Assembly: GCA_965368585.1 (NCBI GenBank)
Contig: CBDUNM010000028.1
Span: 1 to 42,358 of the forward strand
From: JARRQB01 sp965368585
GTDB taxonomy: Bacteria; Pseudomonadota; Gammaproteobacteria; Chromatiales; Chromatiaceae
Reading direction: 5' to 3'
Length of the DNA: 42,358 nt
Shown: piece after piece, positions 1 to 8,586 of the stretch
Position numbering within the stretch: the stretch's first letter is position 1
How the letters are laid out: each line of letters starts with the position of its first letter
Made by a program: the position numbers and the translations under genes
Notes under the pieces: model-generated
What the model was told of the DNA's origin: nothing
What the model saw: the letters and a program-made list of their open reading frames with translations, nothing else
The model's database searches: none

Positions 1-700
1 GCCGCATCCCTGCCGATGCATTCGCGCCCGTCCCCGGTCGGCTGGTGCAACATGCCGGTTAGGCACATTTCGAGCAATTACAGCCCTATTATTGAGAAAT
101 GCGTTAGTAAAGCTTCATGTCGGATGAAGGTTTGACTGACTGTTTGCCGCAGGGAAGCAGCAGCCGAGTCTACATGGATGTACCCGCGGCGTGTCACTGA
201 AGATTTGTCCGGCAGGAGGCACCGGAAACGCGGGCTTTATTATTAATTTCCTCGAAAAATGCGATGTGTTTATCTTTTGTCACAATACTGGAGAAGGGAT
301 CGGCACGTAGTCGTGCAGCGCCGATCACGAGGTGCGTCATCTTTGTTGTGCGACAGCGTACGACGGGGCGAAAACTCCGGGCAAACACCCCTGGCTCGAT
401 GACCAGATCCACCTTGTTTCAGAAGTAGGCCGGCCCTCTGGGTAAGGAGTGGGTCACCCGGTTGGCTAAGCCGGGTAGGCAACCACGAAAGGTTGCTCGT
501 GATAAAGCCGGCAAGTCGTTCCATGCACATCGCCGAAACGCTCGCCTCCTGCAACTCACGCTGTTTGCTGCGCAACCGCGCACCGTACGCCGCGGCGGAA
601 ACTTATGTCCGCCCGATGCTCGATAATGTAGCCCGGGTGAATACTCACCGGGGCTTAGTCGCAGGGTGCCGTCACCGTAGCGACCGTATGCTGAGGATGT
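1..700. other. Non-coding stretch with a possible structured RNA
   Basis: No convincing gene is seen here. Open frames in the region are short, lack ribosome binding sites and do not resemble a protein family. The only notable structure is a cluster of short perfect inverted repeats between 429 and 512, listed separately. Confidence 0.5.
429..512 (+). other. Candidate three-way-junction RNA element
   Basis: Three perfect 6-bp helices nest as a junction. A closing helix GCCGGC (429-434) pairs with GCCGGC (507-512). Inside it are hairpin ACCCGG/CCGGGT (456-461 with 471-476) and hairpin GCAACC/GGTTGC (479-484 with 491-496, loop ACGAAA). The element matches no riboswitch or ribozyme class that I recognise. 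GC-rich sequence forms short helices easily, so this is only a candidate, and the strand is a guess. Confidence 0.2.
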
Positions 701-1309
701 TCAGGGTTGATAGGTAAAAGGCGCGGATAAGCCTACTTTGTCGTGTTGTTTCCATTCCACATCGTAGTCTTTGTAATGCGCTTCGGTGGAAGCCGATATC
801 TGCACTGGATTTCCCGGCGAAACTGCCAGAGGATGATTGGAAACCATCACGTCACCGCCGTCCTCTCCCGCCAGGGCCTCGGTAACGTTTTTGCCGATAC
901 CGGGAATATGGAGGTAATGGGTCGTGCCTTCTTCTTTGAATTCGATCGGCACCGATTTGACACCTAGAAGCTCGCCAACCAGACCCGCAAGTACCGCCGG
1001 GTGGCCGCCCACTTCGCCGCCGAATATTTTCGTGAACGCCGCTGTCTGGGCCTCATTGGCACGCTCGTCGATGTACAGGGCCAGACGCCAGGAGCCTTCC
1101 GTCAATGCGCCCGGTGAATGCAGCCATGCGGCCACGTTCAACCCGTCAAGGGCGACATCGCCCATATGGCCCTTATCGACGTGCCAGCCGACGAACGCTT
1201 CGCAATATCCCTGAGTTGGAGGGCGTAAAAAGATACACGGACATACCAGATCGCAATTGCAGGATTCGAAGTAATTCCCCTTAAGACTCCAATCCGATTC
1301 GTTTGCCAT
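701..1309 (-). CDS. DUF1326 domain-containing protein
   Basis: A 202-residue soluble protein of the DUF1326 family, whose biochemical function is not established. Near the N-terminus it carries the family's Cys cluster CxCxxxCxC (Cys17, Cys19, Cys23, Cys25), which looks like a metal or thiol site. No signal peptide or membrane segment is visible. The ATG at 1309 is preceded by a GAGGA ribosome binding site. It is divergent from the DUF2182 membrane-protein gene about 290 bp away. DUF1326 and DUF2182 genes are often neighbours, so the two probably work together, possibly in metal handling. The family call is firm and the role is unknown. Confidence 0.85.
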   Translation of the reverse strand: MANESDWSLKGNYFESCNCDLVCPCIFLRPPTQGYCEAFVGWHVDKGHMGDVALDGLNVAAWLHSPGALTEGSWRLALYIDERANEAQTAAFTKIFGGEVGGHPAVLAGLVGELLGVKSVPIEFKEEGTTHYLHIPGIGKNVTEALAGEDGGDVMVSNHPLAVSPGNPVQISASTEAHYKDYDVEWKQHDKVGLSAPFTYQP

Positions 1310-1600
1310 TTCTTTGTCCTCGTTTACTGATCATTAGGCAGCGTTTTGCATGCCAAGAGATCCGCGATGGCGAGCAGAAAGACCCCGCGGCATCGGGCCT
1401 GTAGGCTTCACTGTCAGTTCACGCTTTCGGGGGTTATGGAAGCCATATTTCGAACGCTAGGATATCGATTCGCCGGCATTCACAACATACGTAGAATTAC
1501 TTGCTCCGCGGTATCCGCCGCATGGAACGCTTGAAGAAACCTTTGTACGGTTTTGCGTAATACGCTAAAAGTTGCAGTTACAAACAAGTCACTGCGGAAC

Positions 1601-2413
1601 ATGACAGCCATGTCGGATTCGTCTTCGATTACCGACCCCTTAGCGAGCGCCCGCTTGGGAGCCCGGGAATACATGATTGTCGCGGCTGGACTCGCCGGCA
1701 TTGCACTGGCGGGATGGGGTTATATGTTTTACATGGCATGGGCGATGGCCAATATGGGTCAGGTAGAGATGTGGATGCCCCCGACAGCTTCTGCATCCTG
1801 GGCTGCGTGGGACTATTTCATGCTCTTTGTCATGTGGGCGACGATGATGGTTGCGATGATGACGCCGTCGACGCTCCCGATGGTTGCCATGCTTACCACG
1901 CTCAATCGAAACCGGCGCAAGCGCCAGCAGGCTTATGCGCCGACTTTCATATTCGTCACAGGCTACTTGTTGGCCTGGGCCGGTTTCAGCGTGTTGGCGA
2001 CGATCGCACAGTGGCCATTACACACCGCTGGCCTGCTGGACCCGATGATGGATAGCCGCAGTTACCTGCTGAGTGGCTTGGTCTTGCTCGTCGCTGGAGT
2101 TTACCAATGGACGCCCGCCAAGGATGCCTGCCTGAGATCCTGCCGCAGTCCGTTGGGGTTTCTAATGACAGAATGGCGCGATGGCATGATGGGTGCGATG
2201 ATAATGGGCGTCCGCCACGGCGTGTACTGTGTCGGTTGTTGCTGGGCGTTGATGCTGGTTCTGTTTGGCGTGGGTGTGATGAATATGCTCTGGGTCATGT
2301 TGATCACGGCGTTCGTGCTGATCGAGAAAATCATACCCAACCCGAAGGCCATGAGAATGCTCAGTGGTATGGCTCTGGTCTGTTGGGGCGGGTACTGGTT
2401 GAGCCTGTACTGA
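1601..2413 (+). CDS. DUF2182 family multi-pass membrane protein
   Basis: About 270 residues with several hydrophobic segments, a Met-rich MMVAMMTPSTLPM motif following a Trp-Ala-Thr stretch, and a GVYQWTP-x-KxxCLxxC motif typical of DUF2182, a family annotated as predicted metal-binding inner-membrane proteins. The Cys pair (KDACLRSC) and a later CVGCCW stretch may bind metal. The frame is open from a TTG at 1553, but the ATG at 1601 (or 1610) is the more natural start; no strong ribosome binding site decides between them. The partner gene is the divergent DUF1326 gene. The precise function is unknown. Confidence 0.85.
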   Translation: MTAMSDSSSITDPLASARLGAREYMIVAAGLAGIALAGWGYMFYMAWAMANMGQVEMWMPPTASASWAAWDYFMLFVMWATMMVAMMTPSTLPMVAMLTTLNRNRRKRQQAYAPTFIFVTGYLLAWAGFSVLATIAQWPLHTAGLLDPMMDSRSYLLSGLVLLVAGVYQWTPAKDACLRSCRSPLGFLMTEWRDGMMGAMIMGVRHGVYCVGCCWALMLVLFGVGVMNMLWVMLITAFVLIEKIIPNPKAMRMLSGMALVCWGGYWLSLY

Positions 2414-3026
2414 CGCACGCGTCCGAGCGGCGGAACGAATAAGCCGTGGCGCCCGAGCGGTTGGTTCACAGGTTAAAAGACCGTCTAGGCACGCAGGGGG
2501 CCTGGGCGGCCGACTTTCGTGGACACCGAGCCGGGGTGCCGGCGACGTCGGTCGACACGGCCTTGAACTCATTCGAAGATGCGCTCGCCATCTGTATCCG
2601 GAACCCTTCCCCGAAGCGAGTCGAGCGGCCACCTTGACAAAGGTTAAACTTAGCTGCCAGACTCGGGCGAAATAAAGTAGCCGGTAACATAAACCTGCTC
2701 GATTAGAAATTGGAACGGATGGTCGGTCATATACACAAGCGAACCATTGAGAGAGATCGCACGGAGCAGCGTCGTGTCCTTGTCGCTGTCCGACTCAGTC
2801 GTACTCGAAGTCGTGCACCGCGGTCATAACCGATATCGAGTGCAACTGCTCGAAAGCGCCGCTGCGGTTCTGGGCAAATCGACAGTTTGCCGGTGCGAGG
2901 CACGGAGAGGCTGATGGTGGCTATAACGGTCGGAACGGACGCGGTATATCTGCGGCCCCCGACCAGCGCGTGAGAAACAACCGCAGCCGGGACATCCCGA
3001 CCGCGGGACACTGGCAGGAGGTTTTA
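2414..3026. other. Intergenic stretch without a recognised gene
   Basis: About 610 bp between the DUF2182 gene and the small ORF ahead of mmdA. Short open frames here have no ribosome binding site and look random. No cobalamin riboswitch core (the CCTGCC and GCCACTG-type boxes) was recognised. It presumably holds the promoter of the mmd operon. Confidence 0.4.
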
Positions 3027-3191
3027 ATGCAGACGGCATGTCCTTGCGCAATGGACACATGTACCGCCGAGCGGGTGCACGAAAATATTTCATGTGCTAT
3101 TTCCCGGTCTATCATTATCGGCGTCTCGCACAGACAATCGCCGCGCGGTCGGCCATCCCGCTGCGCTATCGGTTCGATCACCAACGGGTAA
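3027..3191 (+). CDS. Possible 54-residue Cys-rich small protein upstream of mmdA
   Basis: A short ORF begins at an ATG preceded by an excellent ribosome binding site (GGAGG, 5 nt before the start). Its N-terminus has clustered cysteines (Cys5, Cys7, Cys12, Cys23, including a CPC motif); the C-terminal half is basic. It stops 9 nt before the mmdA start, and mmdA has no clear ribosome binding site of its own, so the ORF could be a leader or coupling peptide. No family is recognised and the C-terminal half looks random. It may equally be a chance ORF. Confidence 0.3.
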   Translation: MQTACPCAMDTCTAERVHENISCAISRSIIIGVSHRQSPRGRPSRCAIGSITNG

Positions 3192-3200
3192 CTGAACACT

Positions 3201-4754
3201 ATGAGCCTGCCTGATAAATTATTGGAGGAGTTGCGCGCCCGCCGAGCCGTGATCAATGCGGGGGGTGGTGACGAAAAGCTGAAAAAGCGTCACGAAAAAG
3301 GCCAACTCGGCGCGCGCGAACGGATCATGGCGCTGTTCGAACCGGATACCTTCCAGGAAATGGGGGCCCACGTCCGCCACCAGGCGCGGCACTTCGGACT
3401 GGACAAGAAAGAGTTCCCTGCCGACGGCGTGATCGTAGGCACTGGCTATGTCGAAGATGTCGCGGTGGCGGCGTTCAGTCAGGATTTCACCGTCGCTGCA
3501 GGCACCTTGGGTAAGATGCACGCCCGAAAAATGGTGAAGGCGATGCGTTTCGCCTTGCGCATGGGCATACCGCTGGTGGCGTTCAAGGATTCGGGCGGCG
3601 CCCGTATTCAGGAAGGCGTCGACGCATTGTCCGGTTACGGCGAAGTGTTTTACATGAATGTTCTGATGTCCGGCGTGGTACCCCAGATCGCCGTCATCCT
3701 CGGGCCCTGCGCCGGGGGCGCTTCTTATTCGCCGGCCTTGATGGACTTTGTCATCATGACCCGCCACAACGCTCATATGTTCATCACGGGGCCGGACGTG
3801 ATCAAGGCAGTCACCGGACGCAGCACGACGATGGACGAAGTCGGCAGCGCCGAGATGCACGCGTCGGTCAGCGGAAACGCTCATTTCATTGCCGAGGACG
3901 ACGCGGAAGCGATTGAACTGGTGCGCAGGCTGTTGAGTTACCTGCCATCGAATAACACCGAAGATCCACCCCACCGGCCCAGTGACGATCTGATGCTGAC
4001 GGAAGACGAGGCGATGAACGACTTGATCCCGTCGGACTCCGCCCAACCCATGGACGTGCGTACGATTATCGAGCGGCTGGTGGATAAAGGCGACTTCCTC
4101 GAGATACACGCTCAGTTCGCCAGGAATCTGATCATTGGCCTGGCCCGTATTGAAGGGATAGTGGTGGGACTGGTGGCCAATCAACCGAACGTGATGGCAG
4201 GTGCGCTGGATATCAATGCTGCCGACAAGGCATCACGCTTCATTCGCTTCTGCAACGTATTCAACATCCCGCTGGTAACTCTGGTAGACGTGCCCGGCTT
4301 TCTGCCTGGCATCGAGCAGGAACGGGGTGGGATCATTCGCCACGGCGCCAAGATGCTGTACGCTTACGCGGCATCCACGGTGCCGAAGATCACTATCGTT
4401 TTGCGCAAGGCCTATGGCGGCTCGTACCTCGCGATGTGCAGCTGTGAAATGGGCGCCGACTATGTGTTGGCCTGGCCCACTGCCGAAATCGCGGTAATGG
4501 GTGCCAAGGGTGCGGTGAACGTACTCTACCGCCGAGAGTTGAAGGAAGCGGAAGACCCCGCCAAACGGGCGGCGGAACTCACTGAGGAATACCGCGAAGA
4601 GTTCTGTTCTCCTTACCTGTCCGCGTCGCGTGGCTATATCACCGATGTCATTGAACCGGCGGAGACCCGTTTTCACCTGGCGCTGGCGCTGCGCAAGACT
4701 TTGACCAAACGGGAACAGCGACCGCCGAAGAAACATGGCACCATCCCGCTGTAA
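3201..4754 (+). CDS. mmdA: Na+-pumping methylmalonyl-CoA decarboxylase alpha subunit (carboxyltransferase)
   Basis: A 517-residue acyl-CoA carboxyltransferase of the PccB/MmdA family, the usual length. It carries the crotonase-fold oxyanion-hole signatures DSGGARIQEG (about residue 131) and GPCAGGASYSPA (about 169), and in the second half the VDVPGFLPG motif and AYGGSYLAM. In the complex it moves the carboxylate from (S)-methylmalonyl-CoA to the biotin carrier. The assignment as decarboxylase rather than carboxylase rests on the neighbours: gamma-like, biotin carrier and OadB-like beta genes follow on the same strand, while a separate pccAB pair lies nearby. Glutaconyl-CoA or malonyl-CoA as substrate cannot be excluded. 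The ATG at 3201 has a weak ribosome binding site and lies just after a small ORF. Confidence 0.85.
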   Translation: MSLPDKLLEELRARRAVINAGGGDEKLKKRHEKGQLGARERIMALFEPDTFQEMGAHVRHQARHFGLDKKEFPADGVIVGTGYVEDVAVAAFSQDFTVAAGTLGKMHARKMVKAMRFALRMGIPLVAFKDSGGARIQEGVDALSGYGEVFYMNVLMSGVVPQIAVILGPCAGGASYSPALMDFVIMTRHNAHMFITGPDVIKAVTGRSTTMDEVGSAEMHASVSGNAHFIAEDDAEAIELVRRLLSYLPSNNTEDPPHRPSDDLMLTEDEAMNDLIPSDSAQPMDVRTIIERLVDKGDFLEIHAQFARNLIIGLARIEGIVVGLVANQPNVMAGALDINAADKASRFIRFCNVFNIPLVTLVDVPGFLPGIEQERGGIIRHGAKMLYAYAASTVPKITIVLRKAYGGSYLAMCSCEMGADYVLAWPTAEIAVMGAKGAVNVLYRRELKEAEDPAKRAAELTEEYREEFCSPYLSASRGYITDVIEPAETRFHLALALRKTLTKREQRPPKKHGTIPL

Positions 4755-4792
4755 GGGCGCTTGACGAATATCGATATCCTGAAGAATACGTG

Positions 4793-5125
4793 ATGACACC
4801 CGAGATCCTGCTGTCTCTTAAAATCTATGCCCTGGCGATCGCCATATCCATGGTGGTTGCCTTGATCATTCGAGGCGTCGTCGTCATGGTATCGTTGCGA
4901 CAGCGCAAACCTCAGGTTGAGCGCGAACCAACCCGGGTGGCTGCACCGACAGACGCCGCGGGTCACATTGCGGCGATCTCAGCGGCGATCTATGTGATGA
5001 CAGGAGCGCACCGCATCGTGCATATCCGCGCCTTGGGGCGTAGCGGTGCCTGGACTGTGGAGGGGCGCTTTGCCCACCATTCGTCACATGCGGTACCCCA
5101 TCAACCCCGTAAACACAAAGAGTAA
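4793..5125 (+). CDS. mmdD: Small OadG/MmdD-like membrane subunit of the Na+ decarboxylase
   Basis: A protein of about 110 residues with one N-terminal membrane helix (about residues 7-35), a polar linker, and a C-terminal block containing HIAAISAAIYVM then HRIVHIR, the pattern of OadG/MmdD small subunits. Such subunits anchor and assemble the soluble carboxyltransferase on the membrane beta subunit. It starts at ATG 4793, with a GTG directly before at 4790. It follows mmdA by about 38 bp and ends 7 bp before the GTG of the biotin carrier. The family is very divergent in sequence, so the call leans on the position and the C-terminal motif. Confidence 0.75.
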   Translation: MTPEILLSLKIYALAIAISMVVALIIRGVVVMVSLRQRKPQVEREPTRVAAPTDAAGHIAAISAAIYVMTGAHRIVHIRALGRSGAWTVEGRFAHHSSHAVPHQPRKHKE

Positions 5126-5132
5126 TTGCGAC

Positions 5133-5522
5133 GTGGAAAGACAATTCCGTATTACGGTGGACGGCAAGCAGTATGACGTGACCGTCGAGGAAACGACCCA
5201 GGGCGACAGCCGTATCCTGCCCCAACCGGGCGATATGCAGGTGCCGGGCAACAAGGCAGCGCCCGCCGCCGCGGCTGCGGCTGCACCCGCGCCGCTGCAA
5301 GCCGCGGGTCCCGATGATCTCGCCAGCCCGCTGGCAGGCGTCGTGGAATCGCTGGCCGTATCCAAGGGCAGCAAGATTTCCCAGGGCGACCCTGTCGCCG
5401 TTATCGAGGCGATGAAGATGAAAACCACGGTCGTCGCGCACCGTGACGGGGAAGTGGTCGAGATCGCGGTCAAACCTGGCGACGCGGTCGACGCAGGCCA
5501 GCCGCTGATGAAGATACAGTAG
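5133..5522 (+). CDS. mmdC: Biotin carboxyl carrier subunit of the Na+ decarboxylase
   Basis: About 129 residues. An N-terminal segment of the OadA/MmdC type (FRITVDGKQYDVTVEE) is followed by an Ala/Pro-rich flexible linker (about 40-60) and a C-terminal biotinyl domain with EAMKMKT; the biotinylated Lys is about residue 95. It carries CO2 from MmdA to the membrane subunit MmdB. I chose the GTG at 5133, 7 bp after the preceding stop; an upstream in-frame ATG at 5088 would overlap the small-subunit gene and add residues with no family resemblance. Biotin must be attached by a ligase encoded elsewhere. Confidence 0.9.
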   Translation: MERQFRITVDGKQYDVTVEETTQGDSRILPQPGDMQVPGNKAAPAAAAAAAPAPLQAAGPDDLASPLAGVVESLAVSKGSKISQGDPVAVIEAMKMKTTVVAHRDGEVVEIAVKPGDAVDAGQPLMKIQ

Positions 5523-5534
5523 CGGGGCGCGGCA

Positions 5535-6761
5535 GTGGAATCCATCGAGCTGTTTAATCTCGAGCTGTTTCAGGGCGTCGCAACACTGGCGGCCTCAGAG
5601 CCCGAGATCATGTTCATGCGGATTTTTCTGATCTTCCTCGGCTTTGTGCTGATCTACCTGGGCCTCAAGGGCGTGCTGGAAGCACTGCTGATGATCCCAA
5701 TGGGTTTCGGCATGTCGACGATCAATGCCAGCGTGCTGGTCTGGGACGAAACCACCGGCCGGCAAGGTACGTTGTTTCTGGACCCGCTGGTGAAAGATAC
5801 CAATGAATTGATGACGACCCTGCAATTTGACTGGTTGCAGCCGATTTACACCTTCACTTTCAGCAATGGCCTGATTGCCTGTCTGGTGCTGCTGGGGGTC
5901 GGGGTGTTGCTGGACGTCGGTTTCGTCATGGCACGACCGTTCCAGAGCATGTTTATCGCGCTCTGTGCGGAACTCGGTACGGTCGTGATCTTCCCGCTGG
6001 CGCTGGCGATGGACCTGTCCTACGGCGATGCCGCCGCGGTGGCGACCATTGGCGGAGCGGACGGCCCGATGGTGCTGTTCACGGCCCTGATCCTCTCGCC
6101 CGAGCTATTCGTTCCCATCACCGTGGTCGCATACCTTTATCTGGGACTGACCTACGGCGGTTATCCCTATCTCATCAGAATGCTGGTACCCAAGCATATT
6201 CGCGCCCTGCCAATGCCGGTGAAGCAGACACGAGAAATCAAATCATCGGAAAAGATCATTTTCTGCGTGGTGGCCTCGACCGTGCTCTGCCTGTTGTTTC
6301 CGGTTGCGGCCCCGCTATTTCTGTCGCTGTTTATTGGGGTCATCATTCGGGAGAGCAAGCTGGGCCACTACGCGGAGATCTTCAGTGGACCGGTGCTGTA
6401 CGGCGCCACATTCTTCCTCGGCCTGCTGCTGGGCGTGTTGTGCGAAGCCAACACCTTGTTGAATCCCGCGGTGCTGACCCTGCTGCTGCTGGGTATTCTG
6501 GCACTGCTGATATCCGGCATCGGTGGTCTCCTCGGCGGCTATGTGCTGTATTTCGCCAGCGGCCGCAAGTTCAATCCTGTCATCGGTATTGCCGGGGTAA
6601 GCTGTGTTCCGACCACCGCCAAGGTGGCGCAAAAGTGCGTCGCCGCGGAAGCGCCTGGTGTGGTGGTGTTGCCCCAAGCCCTGGGTGCCAGTATCAGCGG
6701 CGTCATCACTTCCGCCATCCTGGCCAGTATCCTGATCTCGGTGGTCAAGCAGCTCCAGTAA
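5535..6761 (+). CDS. mmdB: Na+-translocating decarboxylase beta subunit (OadB/MmdB)
   Basis: A 408-residue multi-pass membrane protein of the OadB/MmdB/GcdB family. It decarboxylates carboxybiotin and couples this to Na+ export. Visible family signatures are GGADGPMVLF, with the essential Na+-site Asp at residue 176, and the late NPVIGIAGVSCVPTTAKVAQ region that forms the other conserved site. The start is a GTG at 5535, 12 bp after mmdC. The 3' end overlaps the convergent malonyltransferase-like gene by 17 bp. Its presence shows that the preceding genes form a sodium pump and not a second ATP-dependent carboxylase. Confidence 0.93.
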   Translation: MESIELFNLELFQGVATLAASEPEIMFMRIFLIFLGFVLIYLGLKGVLEALLMIPMGFGMSTINASVLVWDETTGRQGTLFLDPLVKDTNELMTTLQFDWLQPIYTFTFSNGLIACLVLLGVGVLLDVGFVMARPFQSMFIALCAELGTVVIFPLALAMDLSYGDAAAVATIGGADGPMVLFTALILSPELFVPITVVAYLYLGLTYGGYPYLIRMLVPKHIRALPMPVKQTREIKSSEKIIFCVVASTVLCLLFPVAAPLFLSLFIGVIIRESKLGHYAEIFSGPVLYGATFFLGLLLGVLCEANTLLNPAVLTLLLLGILALLISGIGGLLGGYVLYFASGRKFNPVIGIAGVSCVPTTAKVAQKCVAAEAPGVVVLPQALGASISGVITSAILASILISVVKQLQ

Positions 6762-7734
6762 CCGTATCTACCGACTGTTTGAGGGATTGGCTGTTGATCG
6801 CCGCCAGATAGACCGCTTCGCGGTGGGCTGCGCGCAGGGTTTTCTTGATGATGCCTTCCAGGTTCGGCCGCTTTCCGTCGGGCTCGGTGGCGGCACCGAT
6901 TCCGCCACCGAATTCAATGACGGTTTCGACGCCATCGCCGAATGCCGTCTGAAGATTCGAACTCCACAGCACCGGATGGAACAACTGAAAGAACAATCGC
7001 GCTTTGATCTCGACCGGATCGACTTCGTGATACCCGCCGCTGAAATTGGACAGCACGCGCACTTCGGATGATTCGAAATCCGCCGCCTCCAGAATCGGCC
7101 GAAATCGCTGCGCGGCCGGGACCATGTAGTAGGTGTGAAAGGCGCCTTCGGTCTTCAGACGCACCGGGCGTTTTCGCGCGAAAAGTTCTTTGACCGCCTG
7201 CTCGACCAAAGTCAGATCTCCACTGCGGCCACCGACGACCGTCTGATCGGGCAGATTGCAGCCCGCAACCGCGCAATGAAAACGCTCGGCAAGGGGTCGC
7301 ACCGTTTCGAGATCCAGTGGAAAAGCCGTCATCTCGCCTTCACCGTAGGTACCCATCAGCTCGCCACGCTTTTGCACCATATTCAAGGCGCTCGCGAAAC
7401 TGATGGCCTTGGCGGCAACCAGCGCGGAGTACTCGCCCAGGCTGTGCCCGGCGGTTATGGCCGGCTGCAGACGATCATCGGTCAAGTCCCTGAAGACTTC
7501 CAAGCAGGCGATGGAATGGGTAAGCAGGGCCGGTTGTGTAAACCGGGTCTGGTTGAGCTGATCCTTCGGATCACTGAAGGAAAGCTCCGCCATATCGTAT
7601 CCAAGGATGCCGCTGGCCTGCTCGTAGATGCCTTTGGCTGAGGCATACTCGTAGCAGAGGTCGCGGCCCATTCCCCGGTACTGTGACCCCTGCCCCGGGA
7701 AGACATATAAAACGTGTTGGTTACTCGCAAGCAT
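6745..7734 (-). CDS. FabD-like (methyl)malonyl-CoA:ACP transacylase
   Basis: About 329 residues of acyltransferase (MAT/FabD) fold. It has the oxyanion motif FPGQGSQ near the N-terminus, the nucleophile elbow GHSLGEYSAL (Ser98), the carboxylate-binding Arg in QKRGELM (about Arg123), and the active-site His in EGAFHTYYM. The Arg indicates a dicarboxylic acyl-CoA such as malonyl- or methylmalonyl-CoA. The last gene of the mutase operon, it overlaps mmdB convergently. The frame is open from a GTG at 7749; I prefer the ATG at 7734. Its place beside methylmalonyl-CoA genes, with no other fatty-acid gene, is unusual, and its acceptor is unknown. Confidence 0.85.
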   Translation of the reverse strand: MLASNQHVLYVFPGQGSQYRGMGRDLCYEYASAKGIYEQASGILGYDMAELSFSDPKDQLNQTRFTQPALLTHSIACLEVFRDLTDDRLQPAITAGHSLGEYSALVAAKAISFASALNMVQKRGELMGTYGEGEMTAFPLDLETVRPLAERFHCAVAGCNLPDQTVVGGRSGDLTLVEQAVKELFARKRPVRLKTEGAFHTYYMVPAAQRFRPILEAADFESSEVRVLSNFSGGYHEVDPVEIKARLFFQLFHPVLWSSNLQTAFGDGVETVIEFGGGIGAATEPDGKRPNLEGIIKKTLRAAHREAVYLAAINSQSLKQSVDTVTGAA

Positions 7735-8016
7735 GTCCGATCGCACCAAAGCCGTTAGCAGCCGCGTAGGTTAGCCAGCAGAACCGGGGAAAGCAAGCGC
7801 GGAACGGGGGGCGCCAGACCATATCCGGGTGCAAAGAATTCGACCTCGTCTTTACAACGCCGGAAATGGTACGTCGCTTGAGACAGGGTGTCGTATACGT
7901 CCCCTCTCCCGGCCGGGACAGGAACACGGACTTTTGCGACACCCTCTAAGGCGCGAGGCACGCACCCTTACAGTGCGACAAGTGGTATTTGCGCCGACGG
8001 TTGATCGCTTCTCGCT

Positions 8017-8493
8017 TCAGGAAGCCAGGCGCTCGAATGCCTCACGTACTTCCGGCGGCGCCTGAACCAGCTCGATCAACACCCCCTCCCCTCCGATCGG
8101 CGACTCCTCGTTACCTTTCGGATGGACGAAACAGATATCAAAACCGGACGCACCCTTGCGGATACCACCTGGCGTAAACCGCATTCCACGCGCTCCCAGC
8201 CACTCCACCGCCGCCGGCAGATCATCGATCCACAACCCCACGTGATTCAGCGGCGGATTCTGCACCTGGGGCTTCTTGTCGGGATCGAGCGGCTGCATAA
8301 GATCGACTTCCACCCTGAGGGGCCCCGATCCTGCGACCGCGATGTCTTCGTCAACGTTCTCCTTCTCGCTCTGGAAATCACCGCTCAGACTCAGCCCAAG
8401 GGTATCCACCCACAGGGTGCGCAAGCGCTGCTTGTCCAGGCCACCCACTGCGATCTGCTGAATTCCGAGCACTTTGAAAGGACGGTCGCTCAT
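8017..8493 (-). CDS. mce: Methylmalonyl-CoA epimerase-like VOC protein
   Basis: A 158-residue vicinal-oxygen-chelate protein with two beta-alpha-beta-beta-beta halves. In the operon it would interconvert (S)- and (R)-methylmalonyl-CoA between propionyl-CoA carboxylase and the mutase. Expected metal ligands can be followed: His84 (LNHVGLW), Glu141 (LIELVQ) and an acidic residue near 62-64. The first ligand, a His in classical epimerases, is Gln13 here (IQQIAV). Strong ribosome binding site GGAGGT before the ATG. It follows meaB after 93 bp. The epimerase role comes mainly from the neighbours; another VOC function is possible. Confidence 0.75.
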   Translation of the reverse strand: MSDRPFKVLGIQQIAVGGLDKQRLRTLWVDTLGLSLSGDFQSEKENVDEDIAVAGSGPLRVEVDLMQPLDPDKKPQVQNPPLNHVGLWIDDLPAAVEWLGARGMRFTPGGIRKGASGFDICFVHPKGNEESPIGGEGVLIELVQAPPEVREAFERLAS

Positions 8494-8586
8494 ATGTACC
8501 TCCAGGATTGGTTTGTGAGGAGCCTGTTCGAGAATAGACCAACCTACCGCGGACGATCGATATTCTCGGTCGGGCGCCGAGTCCCA

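Noticed and set aside
3201..6761. Oxaloacetate decarboxylase or malonate decarboxylase instead of methylmalonyl-CoA decarboxylase
   Set aside because: The first subunit is a PccB-type acyl-CoA carboxyltransferase, not the OadA pyruvate-carboxylase-type subunit, and the split MadC/MadD subunits of malonate decarboxylase are absent.
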